From: Methylobacter sp.
GTDB lineage: Bacteria; Pseudomonadota; Gammaproteobacteria; Methylococcales; Methylomonadaceae
Reading direction: 5' to 3'
DNA: 64,000 nucleotides
Assembly: GCF_030680395.1 (NCBI RefSeq)
Contig: NZ_JAUXVR010000022.1
Location: 53,669 to 117,668, forward strand
Made by a program: the position numbers and the translations under genes. Positions 1 through 8,638 of this stretch are shown here, piece after piece. The notes under the pieces were generated by a model. That model was given only the letters and a program-made list of their open reading frames with translations. It had not been told where the DNA came from and made no database searches. The stretch's first letter is position 1; every line of letters begins with the position of its first letter.

Positions 1-378
1 AGTCCCGCCTTGGGCAATTTTATACACCGCAGTAACCAGCGTTTCAGGCACGCTGCTTTTGGTGATATAGCCCTTGGCTCCGGCCGCAAGCGCCCTCGTC
101 ACATAGACCAGTTCATTATGAATGCTGAATACCAGAATTTTACAGTGCGGATCACGATTGAGCAGTCTCCTGATACTCTCAAAACCGCCGATGCCCGGCA
201 TCGATAAATCCGTCACCACAATGTCCGGCTGATACCGGTTATACATTTGGCACGCTGTCTCGCCGCGATCCGCCTCATAAATCTGTCCGATTTTATCGGA
301 TAAGGAAAGATAAGCTTTGTATCCCGACCTAACCACGGCGTGATCATCCACCAATAACACACTAATCTTACCCGCCAC
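1..378 (-). CDS. mxaB: MxaB-like response regulator, partial (C-terminus beyond the window)
   Basis: This is the receiver part of a two-component response regulator, read on the minus strand from a GTG at 378 to the window edge (126 codons, open). AAGGAG lies about 9 bases before the GTG and decides the start. The acidic pair D11-D12, the phosphoacceptor D57 in VTDLSMPG and the conserved K107 in YITK are all present. The output domain lies outside the window; family knowledge suggests a LuxR-type DNA-binding domain. It is divergent from the methanol dehydrogenase operon, the position of mxaB in methylotrophs, where the product activates mxaF transcription. The receiver fold is certain; the name MxaB rests on context. 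Confidence 0.85.
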   Translation of the reverse strand, partial: MAGKISVLLVDDHAVVRSGYKAYLSLSDKIGQIYEADRGETACQMYNRYQPDIVVTDLSMPGIGGFESIRRLLNRDPHCKILVFSIHNELVYVTRALAAGAKGYITKSSVPETLVTAVYKIAQGGT

Positions 379-697
379 TACCTTACTCCTTAACGTGTCA
401 AAACAGCCATCATGCCTGTTTATAAACGCTAAATCGATAGGAGCTTTTCCTGTTTTATTCCGCCCAACGATACAGGAAGTTTTCTTGGTTTATTCCGGGA
501 TTTTTCCCGCCGATTTCAGGGCTTATTCCGTAACGCTGCAAGCAACCGCTCCCGTACTATGACCGCCTGCTCAGCCCTGCATCTCAATGAGGCATTGCAA
601 ACGTTTTGATCAAGAAAGCTGGTTGTCTTACTTACCCTTTATTGATACGCACAGGCTTGGCTTTATAAGTACAACAATCATAACCCCTGGAGGAACT
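379..697. other. Divergent intergenic region mxaB/mxaF
   Basis: About 320 bases separate the two divergent starts. No gene was found here. The right end holds a good sigma-70 type promoter (642-669) and the mxaF ribosome binding site. The rest presumably holds the mxaB promoter and binding sites for regulators, but no convincing operator palindrome was found by eye. Confidence 0.6.
642..669 (+). promoter_or_regulatory. Candidate mxaF promoter
   Basis: TTGATA (642-647) and TATAAG (664-669) are separated by 16 bases, close to the sigma-70 consensus. Transcription would begin near 676, leaving a leader of about 20 bases with CTGGAGG placed 4-10 bases before the mxaF ATG at 698. This is a prediction from sequence alone. 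Confidence 0.45.
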
Positions 698-2512
698 ATG
701 CGGATTTCCAAATTCACCCGCGCCGCTGTCGCATCAGCTGTCTGTAGCGGTGCTCTATTGACGGTTTCCATGCCGACACAGGCCAACAAGGCCCTGGATA
801 GACTGTCGAAAGAAGATACTAACTGGGTCATGCAGACCAAAGACTACAGTGCCAGCCACTTTAGCGACATGACCCAGATTAACGCGCACAACGTCCAGCA
901 TCTACAGCCGGTCTGGTCGTTTTCCACGGGCGTGCTGAACGGCCATGAAGGCGGACCGCTGGTCATTGACGGCATTATGTATGTGCATACGCCCTTCCCT
1001 AATAATATTTTTGCCATCGACCTGGACGAGCCCGGCAAAATTCTGTGGGAACACAAGCCCAAGCAAAACCCCGCTGCCCGTGCAGTCGCCTGTTGCGACG
1101 TGGTAAACAGAGGCTTGGCTTACGCACCCGCCGGTGACGGTTATCCGGCGACTATTTTCCAGAATCAACTGGACGGCCATATCGTTGCCTTAAACGCGAA
1201 GACCGGCGAAGTGTTGTGGAAAATGGAGAATTCCGATATTGCGATGGGCTCCACGCTGACCGTCGCGCCTTTTGTGGCTAAAGATAAAGTCATTGTCGGC
1301 AGCTCAGGCGCGGAACTGGGCGTAAGAGGCTATGCCACCGCCTATAACATCAAAGACGGCAAACAGGCCTGGCGCGTTTATGCGACCGGTCCCGATGAAG
1401 ACATCAAACTGGCCAAGGATTTTAACAGCGCCAACCCGCATTACGGCCAATTCGGACTGGGTCTTAAAACCTGGGAAGGCGACGCCTGGAAAATCGGCGG
1501 CGGCACCAACTGGGGCTGGTATGCGTTCGATCCCGATCTGGACATGCTCTATTACGGCTCTGGCAACCCCGCACCGTGGAATGAAACCATGCGTCCGGGC
1601 GACAACAAATGGACGATGACCATCTGGGGCCGCGACATCAATACCGGCGAAGCGAAATTCGGTTATCAAAAAACGCCGCATGACGAATGGGACTACGCCG
1701 GCGTCAACTACATGGGCTTATCGGAGCAGCTGGTTGACGGCAAAATGACCAAACTGCTGACCCACCCCGACCGCAACGGCCTGGTTTATACCCTGAACCG
1801 TGAAAACGGCGATCTGGTCAACGCCTTTAAAATCGACGATACCGTCAACTGGGTTAAAAAAGTCGATTTAAAAACCGGCCTGCCGGTTCGCGATCCTGAA
1901 TTTTCGACGCACATGGATCACGAAGCCAAAGGCATTTGCCCGTCCGCGATGGGTTATCACAACCAGGGCATCGAATCGTACGATCCGAACAAAAAACTGT
2001 TCTTCATGGGCACCAACCATATCTGCATGGACTGGGAACCGTTCATGCTGCCTTACCGCGCTGGCCAGTTCTTTGTCGGCGCGACGCTGAACATGTATCC
2101 GGGACCTAAAGGCACCTTGGGACAAGTTAAAGCGATGAATTCCGTGACCGGTAAATTCGAATGGGAAATCAAGGAAAAGTTTGCAGTCTGGGGCGGCACC
2201 ACCGCAACAGCGGGCGACCTGGTTTTCTACGGTACCTTGGACGGTCACATCAAAGCGCTGGATTCCCGGAACGGTAAAGAATTATGGAAATTCAAACTGC
2301 CCTCCGGCGTTATCGGCCACCCGATCACCTTTGGACACAAAGGCAAGCAATATGTGGCGATTTACTACGGTGTCGGCGGCTGGCCCGGTGTCGGTTTAGT
2401 GTTCGACTTGCAGGACCCTACCGCAGGTTTGGGTGCAGTCGGTGCGTTTAAAGAACTGGCCCACTACACGCAACAAGGCGGTGGCGTGATGGTCTTTGCA
2501 TTGGGCTATTAA
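698..2512 (+). CDS. mxaF: Methanol dehydrogenase large subunit MxaF (Ca/PQQ type)
   Basis: MxaF is the periplasmic PQQ-dependent enzyme that oxidises methanol to formaldehyde and passes electrons to cytochrome cL. The start is the ATG at 698 behind GGAGG, giving 604 residues; an in-frame ATG at 587 lacks such a site. A signal peptide ends near residue 29 (MPTQA). The adjacent cysteines C132-C133, which form the unusual vicinal disulfide next to PQQ, are present. The motif [11 protein letters not shown] places catalytic D332 two residues before A334. That alanine marks the calcium enzyme; the lanthanide enzyme XoxF has Asp there. Seven W-type beta-propeller repeats are apparent ([12 protein letters not shown] and similar). 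mxaJ, mxaG and mxaI follow. Confidence 0.97.
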   Translation: MRISKFTRAAVASAVCSGALLTVSMPTQANKALDRLSKEDTNWVMQTKDYSASHFSDMTQINAHNVQHLQPVWSFSTGVLNGHEGGPLVIDGIMYVHTPFPNNIFAIDLDEPGKILWEHKPKQNPAARAVACCDVVNRGLAYAPAGDGYPATIFQNQLDGHIVALNAKTGEVLWKMENSDIAMGSTLTVAPFVAKDKVIVGSSGAELGVRGYATAYNIKDGKQAWRVYATGPDEDIKLAKDFNSANPHYGQFGLGLKTWEGDAWKIGGGTNWGWYAFDPDLDMLYYGSGNPAPWNETMRPGDNKWTMTIWGRDINTGEAKFGYQKTPHDEWDYAGVNYMGLSEQLVDGKMTKLLTHPDRNGLVYTLNRENGDLVNAFKIDDTVNWVKKVDLKTGLPVRDPEFSTHMDHEAKGICPSAMGYHNQGIESYDPNKKLFFMGTNHICMDWEPFMLPYRAGQFFVGATLNMYPGPKGTLGQVKAMNSVTGKFEWEIKEKFAVWGGTTATAGDLVFYGTLDGHIKALDSRNGKELWKFKLPSGVIGHPITFGHKGKQYVAIYYGVGGWPGVGLVFDLQDPTAGLGAVGAFKELAHYTQQGGGVMVFALGY

Positions 2513-2518
2513 GTTGTG

Positions 2519-2764
2519 CTGGTTCCCAAGCTGGAGCTCTCGTCGTTATACGCAAGTCTGTTCAAGACCGTCATTTAGGCATGAAAGCTGAAATGGCGGC
2601 CCTGGATGTAGGCCGGAATAAGTCCGCCCGACGTCAGCAAGGGCGGATGTTTCCGGCAATCGGAGCGCCGGAAACACCAGTCCTGCGCTTAACGCGCGGA
2701 CAGGCTTATTCCGGCCTACGTCGAGATGTGTATAACGACGAGAGCTGGAGCTTGGGAACTAGCG
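2519..2764. repeat. Nested composite palindrome between mxaF and mxaJ
   Basis: An outer inverted repeat starts with GCTGGTTCCCAAGCTGGAGC (from 2519), continues through CTCGTCGTTATAC, and returns as its near reverse complement at about 2729-2764. Inside lies copy 1 of the GTAGGCCGGAATAAG repeat (2608-2719). One family therefore appears inserted into, or fused with, another. The element almost fills the mxaF-mxaJ gap and could form a very large RNA hairpin after the mxaF stop codon. Confidence 0.75.
2608..2719. repeat. GTAGGCCGGAATAAG repeat, copy 1
   Basis: This 112-base element is bounded by perfect 15-base inverted ends, GTAGGCCGGAATAAG and CTTATTCCGGCCTAC. Inside are the smaller palindromes GTTTCCGG...CCGGAAAC and GCGCTTAACGCGC. 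The flank GTCGAGATGTGTATAACGA (2720-2738) recurs after copies 2 and 3. It resembles a REP/BIME or small non-coding MITE; no open reading frame of its own is evident. Confidence 0.85.
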
Positions 2765-2801
2765 AAGTAGCTACATTAAACCAGCATTAATGAGAGTAAA
2801 T

Positions 2802-3641
2802 ATGCAGATAAACAAGTTTTTCATAACGGCTTTATGTTTGGGGTGCGGCTTAGCAATACCCCAAGCCATGGCCGAACAAAACAAACCGCTAAAGGTTTGC
2901 GCGGCGGAAAACGAAATGCCTTATTCCAATAAGGCAGGCGAAGGCTTCGAGAACAAACTGGCGGAACTGGTCGGCAAAGCGCTGAATAGAAAAGTCGAAT
3001 ACCTTGGCTGGACCGACCCGCGCTACTACATACGCGACACGCTGGATAAAGGACTCTGCGATGTGGCAATGGGCGTTGATAAGGGCGATCCCCGCGTTCT
3101 AACCACCCAGCCTTATTACCGTTCCGGCTACGTCTTCATCTCGCGCGAAGCCGATAACCTGGATCTGGAAAATTGGGATAGCGAAGCATTACGCAAGGCG
3201 CAGCGCATCGCTTTCGTGCCCGGCACACCGCCGGAAGTGATGATGCGGGCTATCGGGCGTTACAACGATATGTTCAATTATTCCCAGGAGCTGGTGGGCT
3301 TTAAATCCAGACGCAACCAGTACATTAAATACGAAACCTCGAAACTGGTTTCTGAAATTTCATCGGGTCATGCCGGGATTGCCGCTCTTTGGGGGCCTTC
3401 TGCCGCGCGTTATGTTAAAGCATCGAGCATACCGTTAGTGATGACGATGGTTCCTGACGACAACGTTCACGCAGACGGACAAAAAGTCGACTTTCACTTC
3501 AGTACCTCGATGGGCGTTCGAAAAAACGATCCGACCTTACTGGCTGAGTTGAACAAGGTTATTGAAGACAATCGGGATGAAATAACCGAGCTGCTGGAAG
3601 AGGAAGGCATCCCTTTGGTTGCTGAACCCGATGCATCTTAA
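2802..3641 (+). CDS. mxaJ: MxaJ, periplasmic protein of methanol oxidation
   Basis: MxaJ is a periplasmic solute-binding-type protein that is needed for active methanol dehydrogenase and is thought to help assemble or stabilise MxaFI. The ATG at 2802 follows GAGAG and gives 279 residues; an ATG at 2790 in the same frame has no site. A signal peptide ends near AMA, about residue 25. The mature part begins LKVCAAENEMPYS, the typical opening of the SBP_bac_3 fold, and ends in an acidic tail. It lies in the standard F-J-G-I order. The long repeat-filled gap before it may reduce its expression relative to mxaF. Confidence 0.93.
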   Translation: MQINKFFITALCLGCGLAIPQAMAEQNKPLKVCAAENEMPYSNKAGEGFENKLAELVGKALNRKVEYLGWTDPRYYIRDTLDKGLCDVAMGVDKGDPRVLTTQPYYRSGYVFISREADNLDLENWDSEALRKAQRIAFVPGTPPEVMMRAIGRYNDMFNYSQELVGFKSRRNQYIKYETSKLVSEISSGHAGIAALWGPSAARYVKASSIPLVMTMVPDDNVHADGQKVDFHFSTSMGVRKNDPTLLAELNKVIEDNRDEITELLEEEGIPLVAEPDAS

Positions 3642-3666
3642 AAATCATAAAGATATAGGTTTTAAC

Positions 3667-4143
3667 ATGAACAGGAAAAAATTATTTGTTGCATCGGCTG
3701 TCAGCCTTGCGCTGATCAGCACGGCGGCTTTAGCGGAAATAACCTTTCGCAATACCATTACCGGTGCACCGCTGGATATGAGCGTCGCCAAATCGGGCGG
3801 CAACGAAGCTGTTTTCAATCAATTTAAGGAGACAGGCAAGAACCCCTACAACGGTGATAAAGAAGCCGTACAAAAAGGCCACGATCTGTTTATGCCCGCC
3901 TGCTCCGGCTGTCATGGTCACGAAGCCGAAGGTAAATTAGGACCGGGACTGGCGGACGATTACTGGACCTATCCATCGGCTGCGACCGATCAGGGTTTGT
4001 TCGAAGTGCTGTTCGGCGGCGCCAACGGCATGATGGGGCCGCAATACGTCAATCTATCGACCGATGAAATGCTGTTGATTATGTCCTGGATACGGGACAT
4101 CTACAAAGGCGATCCGAAAAAAGCCAAATGGTTAAAAAAATAG
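3667..4143 (+). CDS. mxaG: Cytochrome cL (MxaG), electron acceptor of methanol dehydrogenase
   Basis: This is the periplasmic c-type cytochrome that takes electrons directly from the PQQ of MxaF. The ATG at 3667 gives 158 residues with a signal peptide ending near TAALA (residue 20). The heme-binding CSGCH covers C79, C82 and H83. A Met in GGANGMMGPQ is the likely second heme ligand. The length and the KLGPGLADDYWTYP segment are typical of cytochrome cL. It starts 25 bases after mxaJ, and mxaI follows 13 bases downstream. Confidence 0.93.
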   Translation: MNRKKLFVASAVSLALISTAALAEITFRNTITGAPLDMSVAKSGGNEAVFNQFKETGKNPYNGDKEAVQKGHDLFMPACSGCHGHEAEGKLGPGLADDYWTYPSAATDQGLFEVLFGGANGMMGPQYVNLSTDEMLLIMSWIRDIYKGDPKKAKWLKK

Positions 4144-4156
4144 AGAGGAAAAACCC

Positions 4157-4441
4157 ATGAAAAAAATGCTTTTAATTAATGCAGGCGTCGTGTTGGCGGC
4201 GCTGTCCTATTCGGCTATCGCATACGACGGCCAAAATTGCAGCGAACCGGGCGTTTGCTGGGAACCCAAGCCGGGTTACCCGGAAAAAGTGGCTGGCAGC
4301 AAGTATGATCCGAAACACGATGTCAATGAACTCAACAAGCAAGCCCAATCGGTTATAGAAATGGAAGAACGTAATAAAAAACGTCAGGAAAATTCAGCCA
4401 AGACCGGCAAGTTTGTTTATGACTTGGATGATATCGAGTAA
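4157..4441 (+). CDS. mxaI: Methanol dehydrogenase small subunit MxaI
   Basis: MxaI is the small beta subunit that wraps the MxaF dimer in the alpha2beta2 enzyme. It has 94 residues with a 22-residue signal peptide (ending SAIA), giving a mature chain of about 72 residues. C28 and C34, positions 6 and 12 of the mature chain, match the family disulfide. The rest is a lysine- and glutamate-rich long helix typical of this subunit. Its presence confirms a calcium-type enzyme, since XoxF enzymes lack it. GAGAGG precedes the ATG. A 360-base repeat-rich gap follows. Confidence 0.96.
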   Translation: MKKMLLINAGVVLAALSYSAIAYDGQNCSEPGVCWEPKPGYPEKVAGSKYDPKHDVNELNKQAQSVIEMEERNKKRQENSAKTGKFVYDLDDIE

Positions 4442-4517
4442 TGATTTGTTTTGGGCATGGATACATTGCAGCTTTCTTCCCCTTGTCAGTCTGTTTGTAT
4501 CTTATGCCCTTTTTTAT

Positions 4518-4566
4518 GCTCCAGCTTGGGAACCCAGAGGACGAAGCTCCAGCTTCGCGAGACGAT
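4518..4566. repeat. Partial GCTGG/CCAGC repeat
   Basis: Two small hairpins, GCTCCAGCTTGGGAAC and GAAGCTCCAGCTTCG, match half of the longer elements at 9472, 47688 and 54726. Confidence 0.7.
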
Positions 4567-4609
4567 AAGCTACGACTGCATGGATGCAGGAGGTAGAGCA
4601 ACGCAGGAT

Positions 4610-4720
4610 GTAGGCCGGAATAAGACCGCCCGGCGTCAGCCAGGGTGGGTGTTTCCGGCATCGGAGCGCCGGAAACACCAGTCCTGCGCTTAACGCGCGG
4701 ACAGGCTTATTCCGGCCTAC
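4610..4720. repeat. GTAGGCCGGAATAAG repeat, copy 2
   Basis: This has the same inverted ends as copy 1 and a nearly identical core (GTTTCCGGCATCGGAGCGCC and onward), then the shared flank GTCGAGATGTGTATAACGA. It lies inside the mxa operon, between the structural genes and the maturation genes. Confidence 0.87.
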
Positions 4721-4803
4721 GTCGAGATGTGTATAACGACGAGCGCGCTACGTGGGAACGAGGGGCTCGCCGCATAGATGAATCCAGATTTTTTATAAAG
4801 CCA

Positions 4804-5820
4804 ATGAACACAGACATCCAACTTACCGACTGGCGCGAGCAAGCGTTACAGTTTGAACGACAAATCAACCAAACCGTTATCGGTCTACAGCCTGCGGTCA
4901 GGCATATCATCCTGGCGGTTTTCGCCAGAGGCCATGTCTTGCTGGAAGGTAATGTCGGCGTCGGCAAAACCACGCTGCTAAGAGCGGTTGCCCAAGGCTT
5001 GGGCGGCGATTACCAACGGATTGAAGGCACTATCGACCTGATGCCGGCCGACTTGATCTATTACACTTACTTAAACGACCAAGGCCGTCCGTGCGTCGAT
5101 CCGGGACCTTTGCTTAAACACGGCGACACACTCGCCACCTTCTTCTTCAACGAAATCAACCGCGCCCGTCCGCAAGTCCATGCCTTGCTGTTAAGAGCGA
5201 TGGCCGAGCGCAGCATCAACGCTTTTAACCGCGACTATCATTTCCCGCACATCCAGGTTTTTGCCGACCGCAACCGCGTCGAGAAGGAAGAAACCTTCGA
5301 GTTGCCCGCCGCCGCCAAAGACCGCTTTATGATGGAAATCAATATCGATATGCCCAGAGGGGATACTGAGCTGGATGAGCTGATGTTCAATCCCCGTTTT
5401 CACGATACCGACCGGCTTATCACCGGCGTCGCTAACAGCGGCATTTACTACCGGCTCAATGAGCTGGCGCAAACGGTGCAGCAACGCATACAGACCAGCC
5501 CCAAACTCCATGCCTACGCACTGAGCTTATGGAAAGCCACGCATCAGCCGCACCAATACGGCGTTCAATTGACCGATGTCGAAATGCCGCAATTGTTAAT
5601 GGCCGGAGCCAGTCCACGCGGCATGAGTTACTTGATCCGCGCCGCCAAAACCCGCGCTTGGCTGGAACACAGGGATCATGTCTTGCCGGAAGACCTGCAA
5701 GCGGTTTTTCCGGTCTGCATGACGCACCGGCTGTTTTTAAACCCGATGGTTGCCTACAGGAAAGAACAGCTGTTGCCCGAATTGATCGAGGGGATTTTGA
5801 ACCAGGTGGCTGCGCCTTGA
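4804..5820 (+). CDS. mxaR: MxaR, MoxR-type AAA+ ATPase
   Basis: MxaR belongs to the MoxR AAA+ family, whose members act with von Willebrand-domain partners in protein maturation; here it is probably calcium/PQQ insertion into methanol dehydrogenase. The ATG at 4804 gives 338 residues; the frame extends upstream only through the repeat. Walker A is GNVGVGKT (49-56). Walker B reads FFFNEINRA, so the usual Asp of the DEINR motif is N116, while E117 is kept. The arginine-bearing AAAKDRFMM segment corresponds to the LPEAQLDRF motif. mxaS, mxaC and mxaL downstream encode its probable partners. No strong ribosome binding site is visible. Confidence 0.92.
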   Translation: MNTDIQLTDWREQALQFERQINQTVIGLQPAVRHIILAVFARGHVLLEGNVGVGKTTLLRAVAQGLGGDYQRIEGTIDLMPADLIYYTYLNDQGRPCVDPGPLLKHGDTLATFFFNEINRARPQVHALLLRAMAERSINAFNRDYHFPHIQVFADRNRVEKEETFELPAAAKDRFMMEINIDMPRGDTELDELMFNPRFHDTDRLITGVANSGIYYRLNELAQTVQQRIQTSPKLHAYALSLWKATHQPHQYGVQLTDVEMPQLLMAGASPRGMSYLIRAAKTRAWLEHRDHVLPEDLQAVFPVCMTHRLFLNPMVAYRKEQLLPELIEGILNQVAAP

Positions 5821-5952
5821 CGGCATTCCCGCGCAGCGCGTGAGAACGAGGACAAAACGTTGGGAACGGGGTTTCAAACCCCGCCCCGCCTAGAGACAAA
5901 CTTAATAGCATTCACCTTGACGCATAAAACAAGAAAAATACCGTAAAAACCC

Positions 5953-6789
5953 ATGACCGAAACGCTACATTATCGCTTACCCTGGCAATCAAGTTCCGTT
6001 TATCCCGGAGCGCATCCCGGACAAATGATCGGCGCCGGACAGCTGTTCAAGCGCCACGAACCGCTTATCGCCAGCCCCGACCCCAGACGCATAGACTTGC
6101 GCGCCAGCGTACTCGATCCGTTTTCTTCGTACCGGGTGCGCGTCTATCAACAGCAAAGCAGCGTCAACGTCTATCTGATTGCCGATATGTCGGCGTCAAT
6201 GGGCTATGCCGACAAACAACAAACCCTGCTCCGTTTTTTACTGACCGCAGCCCATTCGGCCTTCGGTTACGGCGACAAATTCGGCTTTATCGGCTGCACC
6301 GAGCGTATCGAGCATCGCTGGCTGCTTCCCGCCGGTCAACACTTGGGACGGGTATCGGCACTGGCAACACAACTGGAACGCCTTAACTTTAGCGGCAGCG
6401 CAAACGGACTGCAAAATGCGGTAGCCTTTCTGCCTGCCGAGCGCTCGCTGGTATTTTTGCTATCCGACTGCCATTTTCCGCTGCCGCAGTTGCGCGCCGT
6501 ATTAGGTTCGCTACAGGCTCACGACGTGATCCCCTTGGTGTTGTGGAATCAGCACGAATACGCAGCCTTGCCCAACTGGGGCCTTATTTCGTTTCAGGAC
6601 ATGGAAAACCATGCGATCCGCACGCTGTTCATGCGTCCGGCCTTACGGCAAAAAATAATGGCCGCCTACCGGCAACGCCAAAACGACCTGAAACATAGCT
6701 TCAGGGCCTTTGGCAGCGAGCCCTTATTTATTACCGAACGCTACAACACCCAAACCGTTAATCGTCATTTGCAGCAGAGGGTCGCATGA
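5953..6789 (+). CDS. mxaS: MxaS, DUF58-type protein
   Basis: MxaS is a cytoplasmic DUF58/von Willebrand-like protein paired with the MoxR ATPase in the mxa operon. It has 278 residues. A metal-binding MIDAS-like motif D78-M-S80-A-S82 is visible, followed by alpha/beta segments such as RSLVFLLSDCHFPLP. The gene starts 130 bases after mxaR, with a GC-rich hairpin and a CGCAGCGCG palindrome fragment between them, and its stop overlaps the start of mxaA by four bases. The specific function is assigned from gene order and family. Confidence 0.9.
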   Translation: MTETLHYRLPWQSSSVYPGAHPGQMIGAGQLFKRHEPLIASPDPRRIDLRASVLDPFSSYRVRVYQQQSSVNVYLIADMSASMGYADKQQTLLRFLLTAAHSAFGYGDKFGFIGCTERIEHRWLLPAGQHLGRVSALATQLERLNFSGSANGLQNAVAFLPAERSLVFLLSDCHFPLPQLRAVLGSLQAHDVIPLVLWNQHEYAALPNWGLISFQDMENHAIRTLFMRPALRQKIMAAYRQRQNDLKHSFRAFGSEPLFITERYNTQTVNRHLQQRVA

Positions 6790-7661
6790 GAATTCTGTTA
6801 ATCATGGCGTTGTCGCTGCTGGGCTGTTCCGGTCAGATTGATGAGCCGGTCAGTTACTTTAAGGTCGAAACGCCCCGCCCCTTCGGTTACGTTAACGGCG
6901 ATGAAATTCCCCAGCACATCGTGATCGAAACCCGTTCGGGCATCAGTTTGCAACCCGGCAGCTTGCCGGTCAAAGGACAAATCAACCGCTGGCTGAACCT
7001 GAATCAGGTCACGGTTAAACAAAGCGGACAGCGCTATGAAATCGACTTTCTCTACCAGGTTTTTTACGCGCCGCTGGAGGTTAAATCGTTGACCCTGCCC
7101 GGCTTTACCGTGCAGCTCAGCCAGGGCGAAAAAAGCATCGGCCAAAACGTTCCCGCCTGGACTTTTACCCTGTCCCCGCTCAGGGAGTTGATGGTACGCC
7201 AAAGCGAACAGGGCGAATACATGCGCCCCGACAGCCCGCCGCCGTTATTGACGGACACCCAGGCCTTGTACGGCTTGGCGGCCAGCCTGAGCGTTGCCGT
7301 ACTGATAGCGGTCTACTTGGGTTATTTATACGGCTGTTATCCCAACATGCTGCGACGCACCGTGTTCAAGCGGGCGTTGCGCAAACTGGCGGGATTGTCT
7401 AAAGCCGACATGGAGCAAGCCTTGACCGTTGTTCATCACGCCCTGAACAGTCTCAACGGACAGCCGCTGTTCCTTAACCGGCTGGGCGAATTTTACCGGC
7501 GCAACCCGCAGTATCTGCAAATAAACGCCCAATTGCTTTGGTTTTTCAACTACTCCAATCGTTACTTTTTTTCCGACGGCATGATTGTTGTCGCGCAGGA
7601 TTTGCAACAGCTAAAAAACCTCTGCGAGCAATGCCGCAAAATCGAACGGGGCAGCCGATGA
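6786..7661 (+). CDS. mxaA: MxaA, methanol dehydrogenase maturation protein
   Basis: MxaA is needed in methylotrophs for calcium-containing active methanol dehydrogenase. The 291-residue product begins with a short hydrophobic stretch ending in LLGC, a lipobox that suggests a lipoprotein facing the periplasm. A beta-rich periplasmic region follows, then one membrane segment near residues 160-180 (LAASLSVAVLIAVYLGYLYG) and a cytoplasmic tail. ATGA overlaps join it to both mxaS and mxaC, so translation is probably coupled. Confidence 0.87.
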   Translation: MRILLIMALSLLGCSGQIDEPVSYFKVETPRPFGYVNGDEIPQHIVIETRSGISLQPGSLPVKGQINRWLNLNQVTVKQSGQRYEIDFLYQVFYAPLEVKSLTLPGFTVQLSQGEKSIGQNVPAWTFTLSPLRELMVRQSEQGEYMRPDSPPPLLTDTQALYGLAASLSVAVLIAVYLGYLYGCYPNMLRRTVFKRALRKLAGLSKADMEQALTVVHHALNSLNGQPLFLNRLGEFYRRNPQYLQINAQLLWFFNYSNRYFFSDGMIVVAQDLQQLKNLCEQCRKIERGSR

Positions 7662-8638
7662 ATTTAGCGGTTAATACCCCGTGGGCTTTGACCGGCCTGC
7701 TGCTCACCCTGTTGCCGCTGTTCAATAGCGGCATGCGTTCAAGCCCTGCCCCGTGGTCGGCGTTGATACCTGCGGACACGCTGTCGGTTTTTATTGTCTG
7801 CTGTTTGCGGCTGTGCGCAATGGCTGCCATCGCCGGATTAGTGCTGGGCATCGCGGGCCTGCACCGCACCGAACAAAGCCGGGAGCGTATCGGCCACGGC
7901 GCGCATATCGTGTTACTGCTGGATCGCAGCAGCAGCATGGATAACACCTTTGCCGGACGCGCGCCGAACGGCTCCGACGAATCCAAAGCCACGGCGGCGC
8001 GGCGCTTATTGACCGTTTTTGTCGAACAACGGCAAACCGATTTGATCGGGGTCGCGGCATACAGCACCTCGCCGCTATTCGTGATGCCGCTGACCGAAAA
8101 CAAAAACGCTGTGCAGGCGGCGATTGCGGCGACCGCGACACCGGCGCTGGGTTTTACCCATGTCAGCAAAGGCTTGGGCATGGCCATCTCGTTTTTCGAA
8201 CAACAACCCGTTACCGGCTCGCGTATCGTGCTGCTGGTTTCGGACGGGGCGGCGGCGATCGATCACGACAGCGAACAAAAATTACGGCTTTGGTTTAAAC
8301 AACAGCAAGTCCGCTTGTACTGGATTTTCCTGCGCACGGCGGGCAGCCCAGGCATTTTCGACCAACCTGAAGACAGCCGGGACGACAACGCCCAAGCCAT
8401 GCCCGAACTGTACCTGCACAAGTTTTTTCTGGGGCTGGGCAGCCCTTATCAGGCTTATGAAGCGGAAAGCCCGGACGCGTTAAAACAGGCGATTGCCGAC
8501 ATCAACCGGCTGGAGAACCTGCCGATGCACTATGTCGAACGCATCCCCAAACAGGACTTGTCGGCAGCTTGCTACAGCGTAGCGGCCTTCTTGCTGCTGG
8601 TTCTGCTGGGCGTTAAATTTTTTGAGGTCAAACGATGA
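7658..8638 (+). CDS. mxaC: MxaC, membrane von Willebrand-domain protein
   Basis: This is a membrane-anchored von Willebrand factor A protein of the mxa maturation machinery. The ATG at 7658 overlaps the mxaA stop and gives 326 residues; upstream in-frame codons lie inside mxaA. Two membrane segments occupy about residues 10-22 and 42-67, then the A domain starts with the MIDAS motif D89-R-S91-S-S93. A third hydrophobic segment (AAFLLLVLLGVKFF) is at the C-terminus. The layout resembles BatA/BatB proteins that partner MoxR ATPases. Confidence 0.9.
   Translation: MNLAVNTPWALTGLLLTLLPLFNSGMRSSPAPWSALIPADTLSVFIVCCLRLCAMAAIAGLVLGIAGLHRTEQSRERIGHGAHIVLLLDRSSSMDNTFAGRAPNGSDESKATAARRLLTVFVEQRQTDLIGVAAYSTSPLFVMPLTENKNAVQAAIAATATPALGFTHVSKGLGMAISFFEQQPVTGSRIVLLVSDGAAAIDHDSEQKLRLWFKQQQVRLYWIFLRTAGSPGIFDQPEDSRDDNAQAMPELYLHKFFLGLGSPYQAYEAESPDALKQAIADINRLENLPMHYVERIPKQDLSAACYSVAAFLLLVLLGVKFFEVKR

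Larger units (their letters stand above)
4442..4803. other. Repeat-filled gap between mxaI and mxaR
   Basis: No gene is supported. The stretch holds a partial GCTGG/CCAGC-type repeat (4518-4566), a motif at 4572-4608 that recurs at 59702-59738, repeat copy 2 (4610-4720) and its usual flank. The reading frame that runs through it into mxaR is an extension caused by the repeat, not coding sequence. Confidence 0.7.

Noticed and set aside
698..2512. XoxF (lanthanide) identity for the first dehydrogenase
   Set aside because: The residue two positions after the catalytic Asp is Ala, not Asp, and mxaI is present.
2608..2719. CRISPR array for the repeated palindromes
   Set aside because: Copies are scattered, 110 bases long with inverted ends; there are no regular spacers or cas genes.
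4645..4803. N-terminal extension of mxaR
   Set aside because: The extension is read through repeat copy 2; homology to MoxR ATPases begins just after the ATG at 4804.
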